Shown piece by piece: positions 6,316 through 14,876 of a DNA stretch of 64,000 nt (the stretch's first letter is position 1; every line of letters starts with the position of its first letter). This DNA is from Pedococcus badiiscoriae (GTDB lineage Bacteria; Actinomycetota; Actinomycetes; Actinomycetales; Dermatophilaceae). The stretch is taken from contig NZ_JACCAB010000001.1 of NCBI RefSeq assembly GCF_013408925.1, forward strand, positions 248,001-312,000, read 5' to 3'. The notes beneath the pieces were generated by a model, which saw only the letters and a program-made list of their open reading frames with translations, was not told where the DNA came from and ran no database searches. Made by a program: the position numbers and the translations under genes.

Positions 6316-8466
6316 TCAGTGGGCAGGCTCGAGGGCCGAGGCGTCCGGAGTCTCGGCGGAGGCCGTCGGCGTCGCCGCGTCGAGCTCGGCGTCCCGCTTG
6401 GACAGCGCGCTGGGCCACCACATCCGGCCACGGATGTCGAGGTTCAGCGCCGTCACGAGGACGGAACGGACCACGAGGGTGTCGAGCAGGACGCCGAGCG
6501 CCACGGCCAGGCCGATCTCCGCGAAGGCGACGACCGGCAGGGTGCCGAGGACCGCGAACGTCCCGGCGAGCACGAGGCCCGCAGAGGTGATCACTCCCCC
6601 GGTCGCGGCGAGCCCGACGAGCGCGCCCCGTCGGGTGCCGATCTCCTTCGTCTCCTCGTGGACGCGCGTCATCAGGAAGATGTTGTAGTCGATCCCGAGG
6701 GCGACGAGGAACACGAAGACGAACAACGGCAGCGACGAGTCCGCGCCCGCGAAGCCAAGCACGTGTCGGAAGATCAGTGCGGACAGCCCGAGCGCCGCCC
6801 CGTACGACAGCACGACCGTAGCCATCAGGATGAGCGGCGCCGTGATCGCCCGCAGCAGCAGCACGAGGATCAGCAGCACCACACCGAGGATGAGCGGGAT
6901 GATCCGCTTGTTGTCGTCGGCCGATGCACGCAGCGTGTCGGCACGGGTGGCGGTGTCACCGCCCGCAATCGCGCGGGCCCCCGGAACTGCCGCGATGGCG
7001 GTGCGGATCCGGTCGACCGTTCGGGTCGCGGCGTCGGAGTCGGGCGCAGCGGCCAGGGTGGCCTGGATCAGCGAGCGGTCACCCTTGGTCACCGGGTCGG
7101 CGACTGACGAGACACCCGCCACTCCCTGCAGCGTGGTCTTGACGGCCCCAGCCTGCGACGCGTTGGCCAGCACCATGACCGGCGAACCCGAGCCGGCGGA
7201 GAAGTGTCGGGCCAGGACCTGTTCTCCCACCACGGATTCCGGCGTGCCATAGAAGGCGTCCTTGTTCTGCAGCCCGACCGCGTTGAGCTGCAGGACGCCG
7301 AGCGCCGCCACCGCCAGCAGCACCGACGTGACCACCCAGACGCGGCGCGGGGCGCGGGCGATCCGGGCACCGATGCGAGCCCAGACGCCGTCGCGCGTGT
7401 GGTCGACCGAGCCGTACGACGGCCGCACCGGCCAGAAGATCCAGCGGCCGCACACGACGAGCAGCGCCGGCAGCAGGGTGAGCATGACGAGCAACCCGAC
7501 CGCGACGCCGATGGCGGCGACCGGCCCGAGACCCTTGGTGGAGTTCATCGTCGCCACGAGCAGGCAGAGCATCCCCGCGATCACCGTGGCACCGGAAGCG
7601 AAGATCGCGGGCCCGGCGCGGTGCAGCGCAAAGGCCATCGCCTCGTGGCGGTCCTCGTGGCGGCGCAGCTCCTCGCGATATCGGGCGACCAGCAGCAGGG
7701 CATAGTCCGTCCCGGCGCCGAACACGATGACGGTGAGGATGCCGGAGCTCTGCGCGTTGACCGTGAGGGTGTTGTCCTTGGCGAGGAAGTAGATGACGGC
7801 CTGCGCCACGAACAGGGCCGTGCCCGCCGAGACCACCGGGATGAGCCACAGGATCGGGCTGCGGTAGGTCAGCAGCAGGATGACGATGACGACGGTCAGC
7901 GCGGAGTAGAGCAACTTGCCGTCGATCCCGGAGAACGCGGCCGACGAGTCCGCAGAGAACCCGACAGGACCGGTCACCTGCATCGACAGGCCCGGCGGGC
8001 GCGTCTGGGCGATGGCCCGCAGGTCCTTGGCCGTCGCGCTGAGGGAGTCCCACCCTGCACTGCCCGCGTCGATCGGCACGATGACCTGCAGGGCCTTGCC
8101 GTCCTTCGACGGAATCGGACCCACGGAGTCCTTGCGGACGGGCGCCAACGCGTTGAACTTCGCGACCTGGGAAGTGACCGACTGCAGGTCCGCAGCGGTC
8201 AGTCCAGCGGGCCGCTCGTAGACGATGACCGCCGGGAACTCGTTCTTGCTCTGGAACGCCTCGATCTGCTTGACCACCTGCGTCGACTGCGCGTCTGCGG
8301 GCAGCCACGCCACGGCCTCGTTGTTGAGCGCCCCCTGCAGCTTGCCCGCGGGACCGAAGGCGGCAGCCAGCACGGCCAGCCAGAAGATGAGGACGAACCA
8401 CTTGGTCACCTTCGATGACGGGAACGACGCCAGCCGGCCGACGTCCCCGATCCGAGTCTGTGCCAT
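6316..8466 (-). CDS. MMPL-family (RND superfamily) transporter
   Basis: Inner-membrane exporter of 716 residues, with the usual actinobacterial MMPL length and fold. One N-terminal membrane helix (FVLIFWLAVLAAAF) precedes a large extracytoplasmic domain. A block of helices includes FGAGTDYALLLVARYREELRR, the family's proton-relay GxDY signature. A second extracytoplasmic domain and a second block with ALGIDYNIFLMTRVHEE follow. Substrates in this family are lipids or hydrophobic compounds; none can be assigned here. ATG 8466 is chosen over the longer frame because GGAGAGG precedes it by 7 nt. No regulator gene adjoins it. Confidence 0.94.
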   Translation of the reverse strand: MAQTRIGDVGRLASFPSSKVTKWFVLIFWLAVLAAAFGPAGKLQGALNNEAVAWLPADAQSTQVVKQIEAFQSKNEFPAVIVYERPAGLTAADLQSVTSQVAKFNALAPVRKDSVGPIPSKDGKALQVIVPIDAGSAGWDSLSATAKDLRAIAQTRPPGLSMQVTGPVGFSADSSAAFSGIDGKLLYSALTVVIVILLLTYRSPILWLIPVVSAGTALFVAQAVIYFLAKDNTLTVNAQSSGILTVIVFGAGTDYALLLVARYREELRRHEDRHEAMAFALHRAGPAIFASGATVIAGMLCLLVATMNSTKGLGPVAAIGVAVGLLVMLTLLPALLVVCGRWIFWPVRPSYGSVDHTRDGVWARIGARIARAPRRVWVVTSVLLAVAALGVLQLNAVGLQNKDAFYGTPESVVGEQVLARHFSAGSGSPVMVLANASQAGAVKTTLQGVAGVSSVADPVTKGDRSLIQATLAAAPDSDAATRTVDRIRTAIAAVPGARAIAGGDTATRADTLRASADDNKRIIPLILGVVLLILVLLLRAITAPLILMATVVLSYGAALGLSALIFRHVLGFAGADSSLPLFVFVFLVALGIDYNIFLMTRVHEETKEIGTRRGALVGLAATGGVITSAGLVLAGTFAVLGTLPVVAFAEIGLAVALGVLLDTLVVRSVLVTALNLDIRGRMWWPSALSKRDAELDAATPTASAETPDASALEPAH

Positions 8467-8693
8467 TGCTGTCGCCTCTCCCGTACCGGTGTCGCACCTC
8501 CCGCCTGGCGCATGCTGCCGCTCCACGGTAAGCCGGGGTTGCGCTGGGATACAACGGTTTTCGAGGCAGTTGCGGTGGGCTTCAGGGACAGGTCAGGGCG
8601 GACCCTGAGTCCGTTTCGGGCAATTCGGGTCGTATGCCGCGTGGCGCGAGCACCGCTCCGGCGAGGGACCGCGCCCGGCCGGGTCTCCGACGG

Positions 8694-9641
8694 TTACCCG
8701 GTGGGAGCTGGCCCGGTCGGCGCCGCGCGAGGGCCTTCGTGTCGACCCCGGCTGCGTTGGCGGTCCGGGTCGCGCAGGGCGGAGGTGATCGAGGCCGCGA
8801 ACAGCCCGACGAACCCCACCCCCATCACCCAGGTCAGCGGACGGCCGGTGAAGAACTCGTGCCTTGCTCGGACTGCGGCCACGAGGATGAGGCCGAACAT
8901 GACGAGCTGCACGGTGCGCATCAGTCGCACGGCCTCCCAGCGGTCGTCGAGCAGCACGGCGAGCGCGGCGGCACCCAGGCAGAACGTCGCACCCACGACC
9001 CGGGCCGTCAGCGGGGTGAGGGGCCACGGCCAGACTGTGATCGCCTGGGCCGGCACCAGGAAGAGGAACAGCCCGGTGAGGACCGCCAGGCCACCCACGC
9101 CGGCCACGACCAGCCGCGGCACCTGCCCGAGGCGAGGCGCGTCGGGAGCTGGCTGGCCGGCATACCGCTGGTTGGTGAGCAACGCGGCCAGCACCAGGAA
9201 GGGGGCGGTGAAGTAGAGACCGGCCCACAGCCAGAAGGCGACCTTCGTGTGCGTGAACTTGTCCCAGTGCAGGATGGTCGCAATGCCCAGGAGCGTCGCG
9301 AACAGGGCCACCGAGACGAAGCCGGCGCGCACCGCCGCCCAGTGCTGCTCCAGGAGGACCACGCGGAGGAAGAAGTAGCAGCCGCCGAGGTAGGCCGACG
9401 CCAGCAGCATCGACGTCATGTGCGCCTGGATCGGCCACGACCAGAGGCGGGCGGTGTCGCCGGGGTAGCCGTAGAGCAGCACGAAGGCGACGAGCAGGAA
9501 CGGTGCGATGAACGCCGAGAGCCCGCGGGTGCTGGTGAGGATCCGGTCGTCGCCGGCCCCGGCGTCAGTCCCGCCGCCGGCACCGCCGGCCCGGCCGAGG
9601 GCATCGCCGCGGTCGGCCTCGTCCGGGCCTGCGGCACTCAT
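8694..9641 (-). CDS. Polytopic membrane protein, function unknown
   Basis: Protein of 315 residues with about eight hydrophobic segments spread over residues 40-290 (for example FIAPFLLVAFVLLYGYP, WLWAGLYFTAPFLVLAALL, VVAGVGGLAVLTGLFLFLV). The charged, disordered C-terminus is rich in Arg and Gly. I do not recognise a named family. The start ATG at 9641 overlaps the stop of the gene upstream (ATGA), so the two form a coupled pair. The downstream gap to the MMPL gene is 227 bp and holds a small dyad, TCAGGG-CGGA-CCCTGA (8593-8608), which could be a weak terminator. Confidence 0.85.
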   Translation of the reverse strand: MSAAGPDEADRGDALGRAGGAGGGTDAGAGDDRILTSTRGLSAFIAPFLLVAFVLLYGYPGDTARLWSWPIQAHMTSMLLASAYLGGCYFFLRVVLLEQHWAAVRAGFVSVALFATLLGIATILHWDKFTHTKVAFWLWAGLYFTAPFLVLAALLTNQRYAGQPAPDAPRLGQVPRLVVAGVGGLAVLTGLFLFLVPAQAITVWPWPLTPLTARVVGATFCLGAAALAVLLDDRWEAVRLMRTVQLVMFGLILVAAVRARHEFFTGRPLTWVMGVGFVGLFAASITSALRDPDRQRSRGRHEGPRAAPTGPAPTG

Positions 9642-10264
9642 GCCGGCACCCGCGAGACCGCGTCGAGGAGGGCCGCGTAGGAAGCCACCAGCGCGCGCCG
9701 TTCGGCCGCCAGGCGCGCGTCGGCGAGGTCGCAACCACCGGCGTCCCACGCGTCGGAGAGGTCCATCGCCTCGGCTCGCCACCGGGCGGCCTCGCGCATC
9801 GTCGACGGAGGTGCGGAATAGACATAGGCGTAGAGCTCGACGAGGGCCCGTTCGAGCTCGTCGCGAGTGGCCGCGTCATCGCGCTGGTGGGCGCGGTGCA
9901 GGCGCCACCACTCGACCTCCAGCTCCGCGGCCCGCCCGGGGTCGAAGCTCAGGTCCGAGTGCGCGAGCACGAGCTCGTAGAACTGCCGCATCGAGGCGAG
10001 AGCGGCGTCAGGGTCGTTGTCCGGCACGGGCGCCCACGCCTTGTTGGCGCGGAGCACGTGCCACGCCCCGACGAGGGTCAGCCGGGGTCCAAGGCCGAAA
10101 CCCTCGTCGACCATGCCGACGAACGCCCGCAGCGCGCGTCCCCACTCGCGCCGGTAGTAGCTCGCCCACGCCTGGGTCTCGAGGCGCCCCAGTGCGACTG
10201 GGTCGAAGTCACGGGGACTGTGTCGACTGAGACTGTGGCGACTCAGACTGCGTCGACCTGCCAC
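9638..10264 (-). CDS. Hypothetical cytoplasmic protein, coupled to the membrane-protein gene
   Basis: Helical, Trp/Arg-rich soluble protein of about 208 residues (ETQAWASYYRREWGRALRAF, ELEVEWWRLHRAHQRDD, EAARWRAEAMDLSDAWDAGG). Family not recognised. The frame is open far upstream to 10675, but that part is antisense to the DUF5995 gene and Arg/Pro-rich. GTG 10264 is a compromise start; the conserved-looking part begins at about 10215 with DFDPVALGRLE. Between them a 15-bp tandem repeat encodes an SLSRHS-type repeat, so a shorter start cannot be excluded. The stop overlaps the next ATG. Confidence 0.7.
   Translation of the reverse strand: MAGRRSLSRHSLSRHSPRDFDPVALGRLETQAWASYYRREWGRALRAFVGMVDEGFGLGPRLTLVGAWHVLRANKAWAPVPDNDPDAALASMRQFYELVLAHSDLSFDPGRAAELEVEWWRLHRAHQRDDAATRDELERALVELYAYVYSAPPSTMREAARWRAEAMDLSDAWDAGGCDLADARLAAERRALVASYAALLDAVSRVPA
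10216..10260. repeat. 15-bp imperfect tandem repeat x 3
   Basis: Units GACTGTGTCGACTGA, GACTGTGGCGACTCA and GACTGCGTCGACCTG run head to tail. They lie in the 5-prime part of the minus-strand hypothetical gene and encode a repeated SLSRH-type peptide. Confidence 0.75.
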
Positions 10265-10392
10265 GCCGCACCTGCTTCCCGGCCCGAGGTGTCCGTCACA
10301 GCGGCTGACGACCGTCGGCCCTTGGGCGCTGGCCACCGCCAGCCCTGAGCTCGATACTAGAACGCGCAGGCCCGTCAGGTCAGGGGGTTCAG

Positions 10393-11166
10393 ATGCCCGA
10401 GCGCGACATCGCCAGGGTCGTCGCTGCGATGGATGCCCGGCTCGTCCGGATGCCTCCCGAAAGGAGCGCGCAGCGACTGTTCCTCGAGACCTACCGCCGG
10501 ACCACTCTGGCCGTGGGCGCGGCAATCGCGGACGCACAGTTCGAGGACCCGGAGTGGGTCGAGCGGTGGGACGTGGTGTTCGCCGACCTCTACCTCGACG
10601 CACTCGACCTCGACCTCGCGGGCAGTCCCGACGTGCCCCGCCCGTGGCGGCTGGCCTTCGACGCGCCGGAGTCACTGCCGGCGCTTCGCCACGTCCTGCT
10701 GGGCATCAACGCGCACATCAACTACGACCTGCCTCAGGCGCTCCTGGCAGTCATCAGCGACGCCGAGTTCGCGGACCCGGTCGTCGTGGCGCGGCGGGCC
10801 CGTGACCACGAGCGCATCGACGGCGTGCTGTCCGGCCGCGTCGCCGCCGAGGACGACGAGCTGGGGGTTGTCTCCGCACGCTCCCTCCTCGACCGGGTCC
10901 TGCAACCGCTGAACCGCTTGAGCTCCAAGCGTTTCCTGCGCGAGGCACGACAGAAGGTGTGGCACAACACCGTCGAGCTCCAGCAGGCGCGCGTCGCCGG
11001 TGCGCAGGAGTATGCCGCGCGGCTGGCCGAGCTCGAAGTGCTCAGCGCCGCACGCATCGCCGACCTGCTGGCGCCGGGCCAGGTGTTGCTGCGCCTGGCT
11101 GTGGCCGGGTTCGGGGTCACCCTCCCCCCTGCCGCCCGCGGCGCGAGCCCTCGGACGAACGGCTGA
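10393..11166 (+). CDS. DUF5995 family protein
   Basis: Protein of 257 residues carrying the family hallmark HVLLGINAHINYDLPQAL near residues 98-115, with upstream WDVVFADLYLDALD. DUF5995 proteins are widespread in actinobacteria and uncharacterised; conserved His and Asn/Asp residues suggest a metal site, which is inference. The long helical C-terminus ends in a disordered tail. ATG 10393 is the first start in the frame and leaves a 128-bp divergent spacer to the minus-strand gene. Confidence 0.88.
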   Translation: MPERDIARVVAAMDARLVRMPPERSAQRLFLETYRRTTLAVGAAIADAQFEDPEWVERWDVVFADLYLDALDLDLAGSPDVPRPWRLAFDAPESLPALRHVLLGINAHINYDLPQALLAVISDAEFADPVVVARRARDHERIDGVLSGRVAAEDDELGVVSARSLLDRVLQPLNRLSSKRFLREARQKVWHNTVELQQARVAGAQEYAARLAELEVLSAARIADLLAPGQVLLRLAVAGFGVTLPPAARGASPRTNG

Positions 11167-11374
11167 ACTTCGAGGGCATTTCTCGCGGGTCGTGCCCACG
11201 GCCCTGCCTCCCTGCGACAGGGTGGCCAGCGCCATGCCACGACCAGCGAGGGAAGAACACTGGAGATCGACGACGGGATCTGGCTGACGGACGTGCCCGT
11301 GGACGCCCGCTTGCGCCTGCGGCGAACGGGTCGCGTCGGGCGAGCGGGCGGGCTTCGAGCGGGCCACGGGTCGC

Positions 11375-12322
11375 GTGCTGTGTCTGTGGTGCCTGGCAGA
11401 CCGCAGAGCGGGCCGGCGGCCTCCGCGACGCCGGAAACCGTTGGCTCCCAGCGGGTCCACCCCTCGGGTGCTGTATGCCGCGGACGGCCCCGGACGCACG
11501 CCGTCATACCCCGGTCGCCCTGCCCGACCGGGTGCACCGCGATCAGGGCCGCGCACGGCTGTCAGCCTGCTGTTCGTGCTGGCCGCGCTCGTCGGCGCGG
11601 CCTACGTGGACAACGGGCTGCTCGGCCACGACTCGGTGCTGCGGGCGTTCGGCATCAACCAGCTGCCGGGAGTGCCGAGTCCGGCGCTCGATCGCACGAT
11701 CCCGCCGGGCTCGAACTCCACCCACTACGCGTTCATGGCCACCCGTCGGCCGGTCGGCAACGATCCCGTCACATGGAGCCCCTGCACGCCCATTCACCTC
11801 GTGGTGAACAAGGCGGCTGCCCCTGCGCAGGCCGACCGTCTCCTGCGCGAGTCCCTGGACCGCGTCAGCGAGCTGAGCGGTCTCACGTTCGTGGTGGACG
11901 GCGAGACCGACGAGACCCCTTCGACCACCCGATCGCTGCTCAACCCGAACCCACTCAAGGGCCGGTGGGCTCCCGCTCTCGTCGCGTGGACCACCCCGGA
12001 CGTGGTGCCCGCGCTGGCCGGCAACGTCGCCGGCATCGGCGGCCCCCGCGAGGCTCCGTACAGCTATCCGGACGAACGGCACTACGTCAGCGGACTCGTC
12101 TACCTCCGCGGTCCCACCATCGCCGACGTGCTCCGACGCTCCAATGGCTGGGCCCAGGCGCGTGCGATCGTCATGCACGAGCTCGGCCACATGGTGGGAC
12201 TGGCGCACGTCGACTCGAGCGCCGAGCTGATGGACGCCCACAACGACAGCGGGATCACCGACTTCGGGCCTGGCGACCGCGAGGGACTGCGCCGACTCGG
12301 CTCGGGACCCTGCCTGCGCTGA
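11375..12322 (+). CDS. Matrixin-like zinc metalloprotease, N-terminus uncertain
   Basis: Predicted membrane-anchored metalloprotease. A hydrophobic segment (TAVSLLFVLAALVGAAYV, about residues 60-78) precedes an extracytoplasmic catalytic domain. The zinc motif HELGHMVGLAH lies near residue 268 and fits HExxHxxGxxH, followed by a Met-turn-like ELMD. GTG 11375 is the only start after an in-frame TGA at 11285-11287. However, the same frame upstream of 11375 still looks coding: CACGERVASGERAGF, then LCLWC spanning the start, a CxCG...CxxC zinc-ribbon pattern. The annotated start therefore probably truncates the protein or marks a frameshift. A low-complexity basic linker follows the ribbon. Confidence 0.8.
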   Translation: MLCLWCLADRRAGRRPPRRRKPLAPSGSTPRVLYAADGPGRTPSYPGRPARPGAPRSGPRTAVSLLFVLAALVGAAYVDNGLLGHDSVLRAFGINQLPGVPSPALDRTIPPGSNSTHYAFMATRRPVGNDPVTWSPCTPIHLVVNKAAAPAQADRLLRESLDRVSELSGLTFVVDGETDETPSTTRSLLNPNPLKGRWAPALVAWTTPDVVPALAGNVAGIGGPREAPYSYPDERHYVSGLVYLRGPTIADVLRRSNGWAQARAIVMHELGHMVGLAHVDSSAELMDAHNDSGITDFGPGDREGLRRLGSGPCLR

Positions 12323-12407
12323 CCGGGTCCCCACGCGGGGCGGGGCACGCGGGGCGGGGCACGCCGAGCGCGGCGACACGCCATGCGACACGCCGGGAGC
12401 GGGTCGT

Positions 12408-12445
12408 CCTAACGGCCGAATTTTCGTGAGGAATGGGGCGTTAGG
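12408..12445. promoter_or_regulatory. Inverted repeat upstream of the amidase gene
   Basis: CCTAACG (12408-12414) and CGTTAGG (12439-12445) are perfect inverted copies separated by 24 bp, about 70 bp before the amidase GTG. It could be an operator or a transcript stem. Upstream, 12333-12365 is a GC-only direct repeat (GCGGGGCGGGGCAC-type) after the protease stop. Confidence 0.4.
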
Positions 12446-12516
12446 TCGGCAGGAGTGCCACTCTTCACTGTCGTCACACCAGCCCCCCGCCCCCCACCAT
12501 CCCCCCGGACGTAACT

Positions 12517-14811
12517 GTGCGCCTCCTGACTGCCTCCCTCGCCGCCCTCGCGATCACCCCCGTCTTCGTGGCCCTCCCCACGGTGTCGTTCGCCTCGACG
12601 ACCGCGCCGCATCCGGTCACGCCGCACGTGCAGTCGACCGCCGTCCACGGGGTCGACGCGACGGCCGAGGGACAGCTGTGGGGCCAGCGCGTCGTGCGCC
12701 CCGGCCACGTCCTCAGCACCCTCACGCGGGGGCAGGAGCGGGCCCGGTTCACCGTCGCCGGGGTCTCCTGGGCGCGTACGACCGGGCTCTCCTCCAAGGA
12801 CATCACCGTGGAGGTACGCGTCCGTGAGGACTCCGGCTGGACCGGCTGGGAGTCGCTCGGGGTGGCTGACGAGGGCCCGCAGGGCGGGACCACCGAGTCG
12901 ACCACAGCGCGTCTTGGGTCCAACCCCCTCGTCACCGACGGCGCCACCGCGATCCAGGTGCGCGTGGACACCACGAACGGGCAGCCGCTGCCGGATCTCC
13001 GGGTCACGACGATCAACCCCGGCACCTCGGCTGCCGACAACGGGCTCACACCGCAGCTCCCTGCTGCGTCTGCCTCCGCCGCCGCCCTGACGCCCACGAT
13101 CATCACGCGTAAGCAGTGGGGCGCCGATGAGTCACTGCGCGGGCCGGCGACCTACAACTCGACGGTCAAGGCGATCGTCATCCACCACACGGCCACCTCG
13201 AACGACTACACCGAGACGACGGCCGCCGCCCAGATCCGCGGCATCTACGCCTATGACACCAAGGGCCTCGGCTGGTCGGACATCGCCTACAACTTCCTCG
13301 TCGACAAGTTCGGCCGCGTCTACGAGGGCCGTGCCGGGTCGATCACCCAGGCCGTGCGGGGAGCCCACGCGATGGGCTTCAACACCGACACGATGGGCAT
13401 CTCGGCGCTGGGCAACTACCAGACCACGACTCCCCCGGCCGTGATGGTCGACTCGATCGCCAAGGTCGCGGGCTGGAAGCTCTCGCAGTACGGGGTGGAC
13501 CCGCTGGGCACGACCCAGCTGACCTCGGCCGGCGGGACGGGCACGAAGTTCGCGGCTGGGGTCGTCGCCACCCTCCCGACCATCAACGCCCACCAGAACA
13601 CGTCCTACACCCTCTGCCCCGGGCAGTACCTGTACCCGCTGATGTCGACGATCCGGGACAAGGCCGCGATGTACGCGAGGTACTCCTCGACCAGCGGCCC
13701 CGCACCGGTGGCGACGGCGGGACTGTTCGCGGCCTACGGCACGCTCACCCTGGCCACTGGCTCGAGCGGCTGGGCGGTCCGCGACCTGCAGCTCGAGCTC
13801 AACCGGCGAGGGTTCGCCGCCGGGACGGCTGACGGCTCGTTCGGCCCGTCCTCCCTCGGGGCGGTGCAGCGCTTCCAGAAGGCGGCGTTGCTCACGGTCA
13901 CCGGCAAGGTGGCGGCGAACGACTGGAGGGCACTGTCCGGGCTCAGCTACACCAAGACCGGCGCTCCCCCGCCGCCCCCGCCGCCTGTGACCCGGCCGCC
14001 TGTAACCCCGCCACCGGTGCCCACGACGCCGATAGCGGGATTCAACGCCGACGGCCGCGGCGACGTCATCGGGCGCACGGCTGCTGGGGACCTCTACTTC
14101 TACCCCGGCAAGATCGGTGCCATCGGGACGCCGGTCCGACTGAGCAGTGGCTGGAACGCCTACAGCCAGGTCGTCTCCCCCGGAGACCTCACCGGCGACC
14201 GGTTCGCCGACGTCATCGCCACCACGACCACGGGCGGTGCGGCCTACCTGTTCAAGGGCGACGGCAAGGGCGGCCTGCTGCCCGGACGCACCCTCCTGCC
14301 CGGGTCGTGGGCGGACTACACCGACCTCATCACCCCAGGTGACTGGAGCGGCGACGGCAAGCCAGACCTGTTGGCGCGCAAGGCAAATGGCGAGCTGTGG
14401 TTCATCGCCGGCAACGGCAAGGGCGGGTTCACGGGAGCCTGGCGGCGGATCGGCACCGGCTGGCAGATGTTCAGCCAGATGATCACGCCGGGTGACGTGA
14501 CCGGCGACGGTCGGGCCGACCTGCTCGGCCGCACCCCCGACGGCAGGCTCTACCTGTATCGCGGGACCGGGATCGCCTCGGCCACGGCCATCGGCTATCT
14601 GCCTGGCGTGGTGATCTCGGCCGGCTGGCAGGTCTACAACACGGTGTTCTCGACCGGTGACATCACCGGCGACGGCAAGGCCGACCTCATCGGTCGCACG
14701 CCCGCCAACGTCGACTTCGTGTATGCCGGGAACGGCAAGGGTGCGTTCGCCGCACCCCAGCGATTCACCGCCCCCTGGGGCGCCACCACCCGGATCACCG
14801 GAGTGCGCTGA
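12517..14811 (+). CDS. Secreted PGRP-type N-acetylmuramoyl-L-alanine amidase with FG-GAP repeats
   Basis: Exported peptidoglycan hydrolase of 764 residues. A signal peptide (LLTASLAALAITPVFVALP, cleavage after SFA) is followed by a beta-rich region. The amidase_2/PGRP domain covers about 190-390: ITRKQWGADE, IVIHHTAT, INAHQNTSYTLCPGQ, supplying the zinc His/His/Cys ligands. Next come a peptidoglycan-binding_1 domain (about 410-475; RDLQLELNRRGFAAGTADG), a Pro-rich linker, and four or five FG-GAP/VCBS repeats (DGRGDVIGRT, GDRFADVIATT, GDGKPDLLAR, GDGRADLLGR, GDGKADLIGR). The layout is common in actinobacterial cell-wall amidases. GTG start is set by the signal peptide. Confidence 0.95.
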   Translation: MRLLTASLAALAITPVFVALPTVSFASTTAPHPVTPHVQSTAVHGVDATAEGQLWGQRVVRPGHVLSTLTRGQERARFTVAGVSWARTTGLSSKDITVEVRVREDSGWTGWESLGVADEGPQGGTTESTTARLGSNPLVTDGATAIQVRVDTTNGQPLPDLRVTTINPGTSAADNGLTPQLPAASASAAALTPTIITRKQWGADESLRGPATYNSTVKAIVIHHTATSNDYTETTAAAQIRGIYAYDTKGLGWSDIAYNFLVDKFGRVYEGRAGSITQAVRGAHAMGFNTDTMGISALGNYQTTTPPAVMVDSIAKVAGWKLSQYGVDPLGTTQLTSAGGTGTKFAAGVVATLPTINAHQNTSYTLCPGQYLYPLMSTIRDKAAMYARYSSTSGPAPVATAGLFAAYGTLTLATGSSGWAVRDLQLELNRRGFAAGTADGSFGPSSLGAVQRFQKAALLTVTGKVAANDWRALSGLSYTKTGAPPPPPPPVTRPPVTPPPVPTTPIAGFNADGRGDVIGRTAAGDLYFYPGKIGAIGTPVRLSSGWNAYSQVVSPGDLTGDRFADVIATTTTGGAAYLFKGDGKGGLLPGRTLLPGSWADYTDLITPGDWSGDGKPDLLARKANGELWFIAGNGKGGFTGAWRRIGTGWQMFSQMITPGDVTGDGRADLLGRTPDGRLYLYRGTGIASATAIGYLPGVVISAGWQVYNTVFSTGDITGDGKADLIGRTPANVDFVYAGNGKGAFAAPQRFTAPWGATTRITGVR

Positions 14812-14828
14812 CGGCTTGCAACATGCCA

Positions 14829-14845
14829 GGGGGCGGTTAGCCCCC
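14829..14845 (+). terminator. Terminator-like hairpin after the amidase gene
   Basis: GGGGGC-GGTTA-GCCCCC, 18 bp after the amidase stop, between convergent genes. Confidence 0.6.
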
Positions 14846-14876
14846 CTCGCAAACCTCGCGGGGCGCCCGGCGGAGG

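Noticed and set aside
11234..11375. Sec readthrough of the TGA at 11285 in the metalloprotease frame
   Set aside because: The genome has Sec machinery, but no SECIS-like hairpin follows, no family precedent exists, and a frameshift explains the pattern more simply.
12323..12516. c-di-AMP (ydaO-type) riboswitch before the cell-wall amidase
   Set aside because: The conserved GGGGAACC-type core is absent; only a 7-bp inverted repeat is seen.
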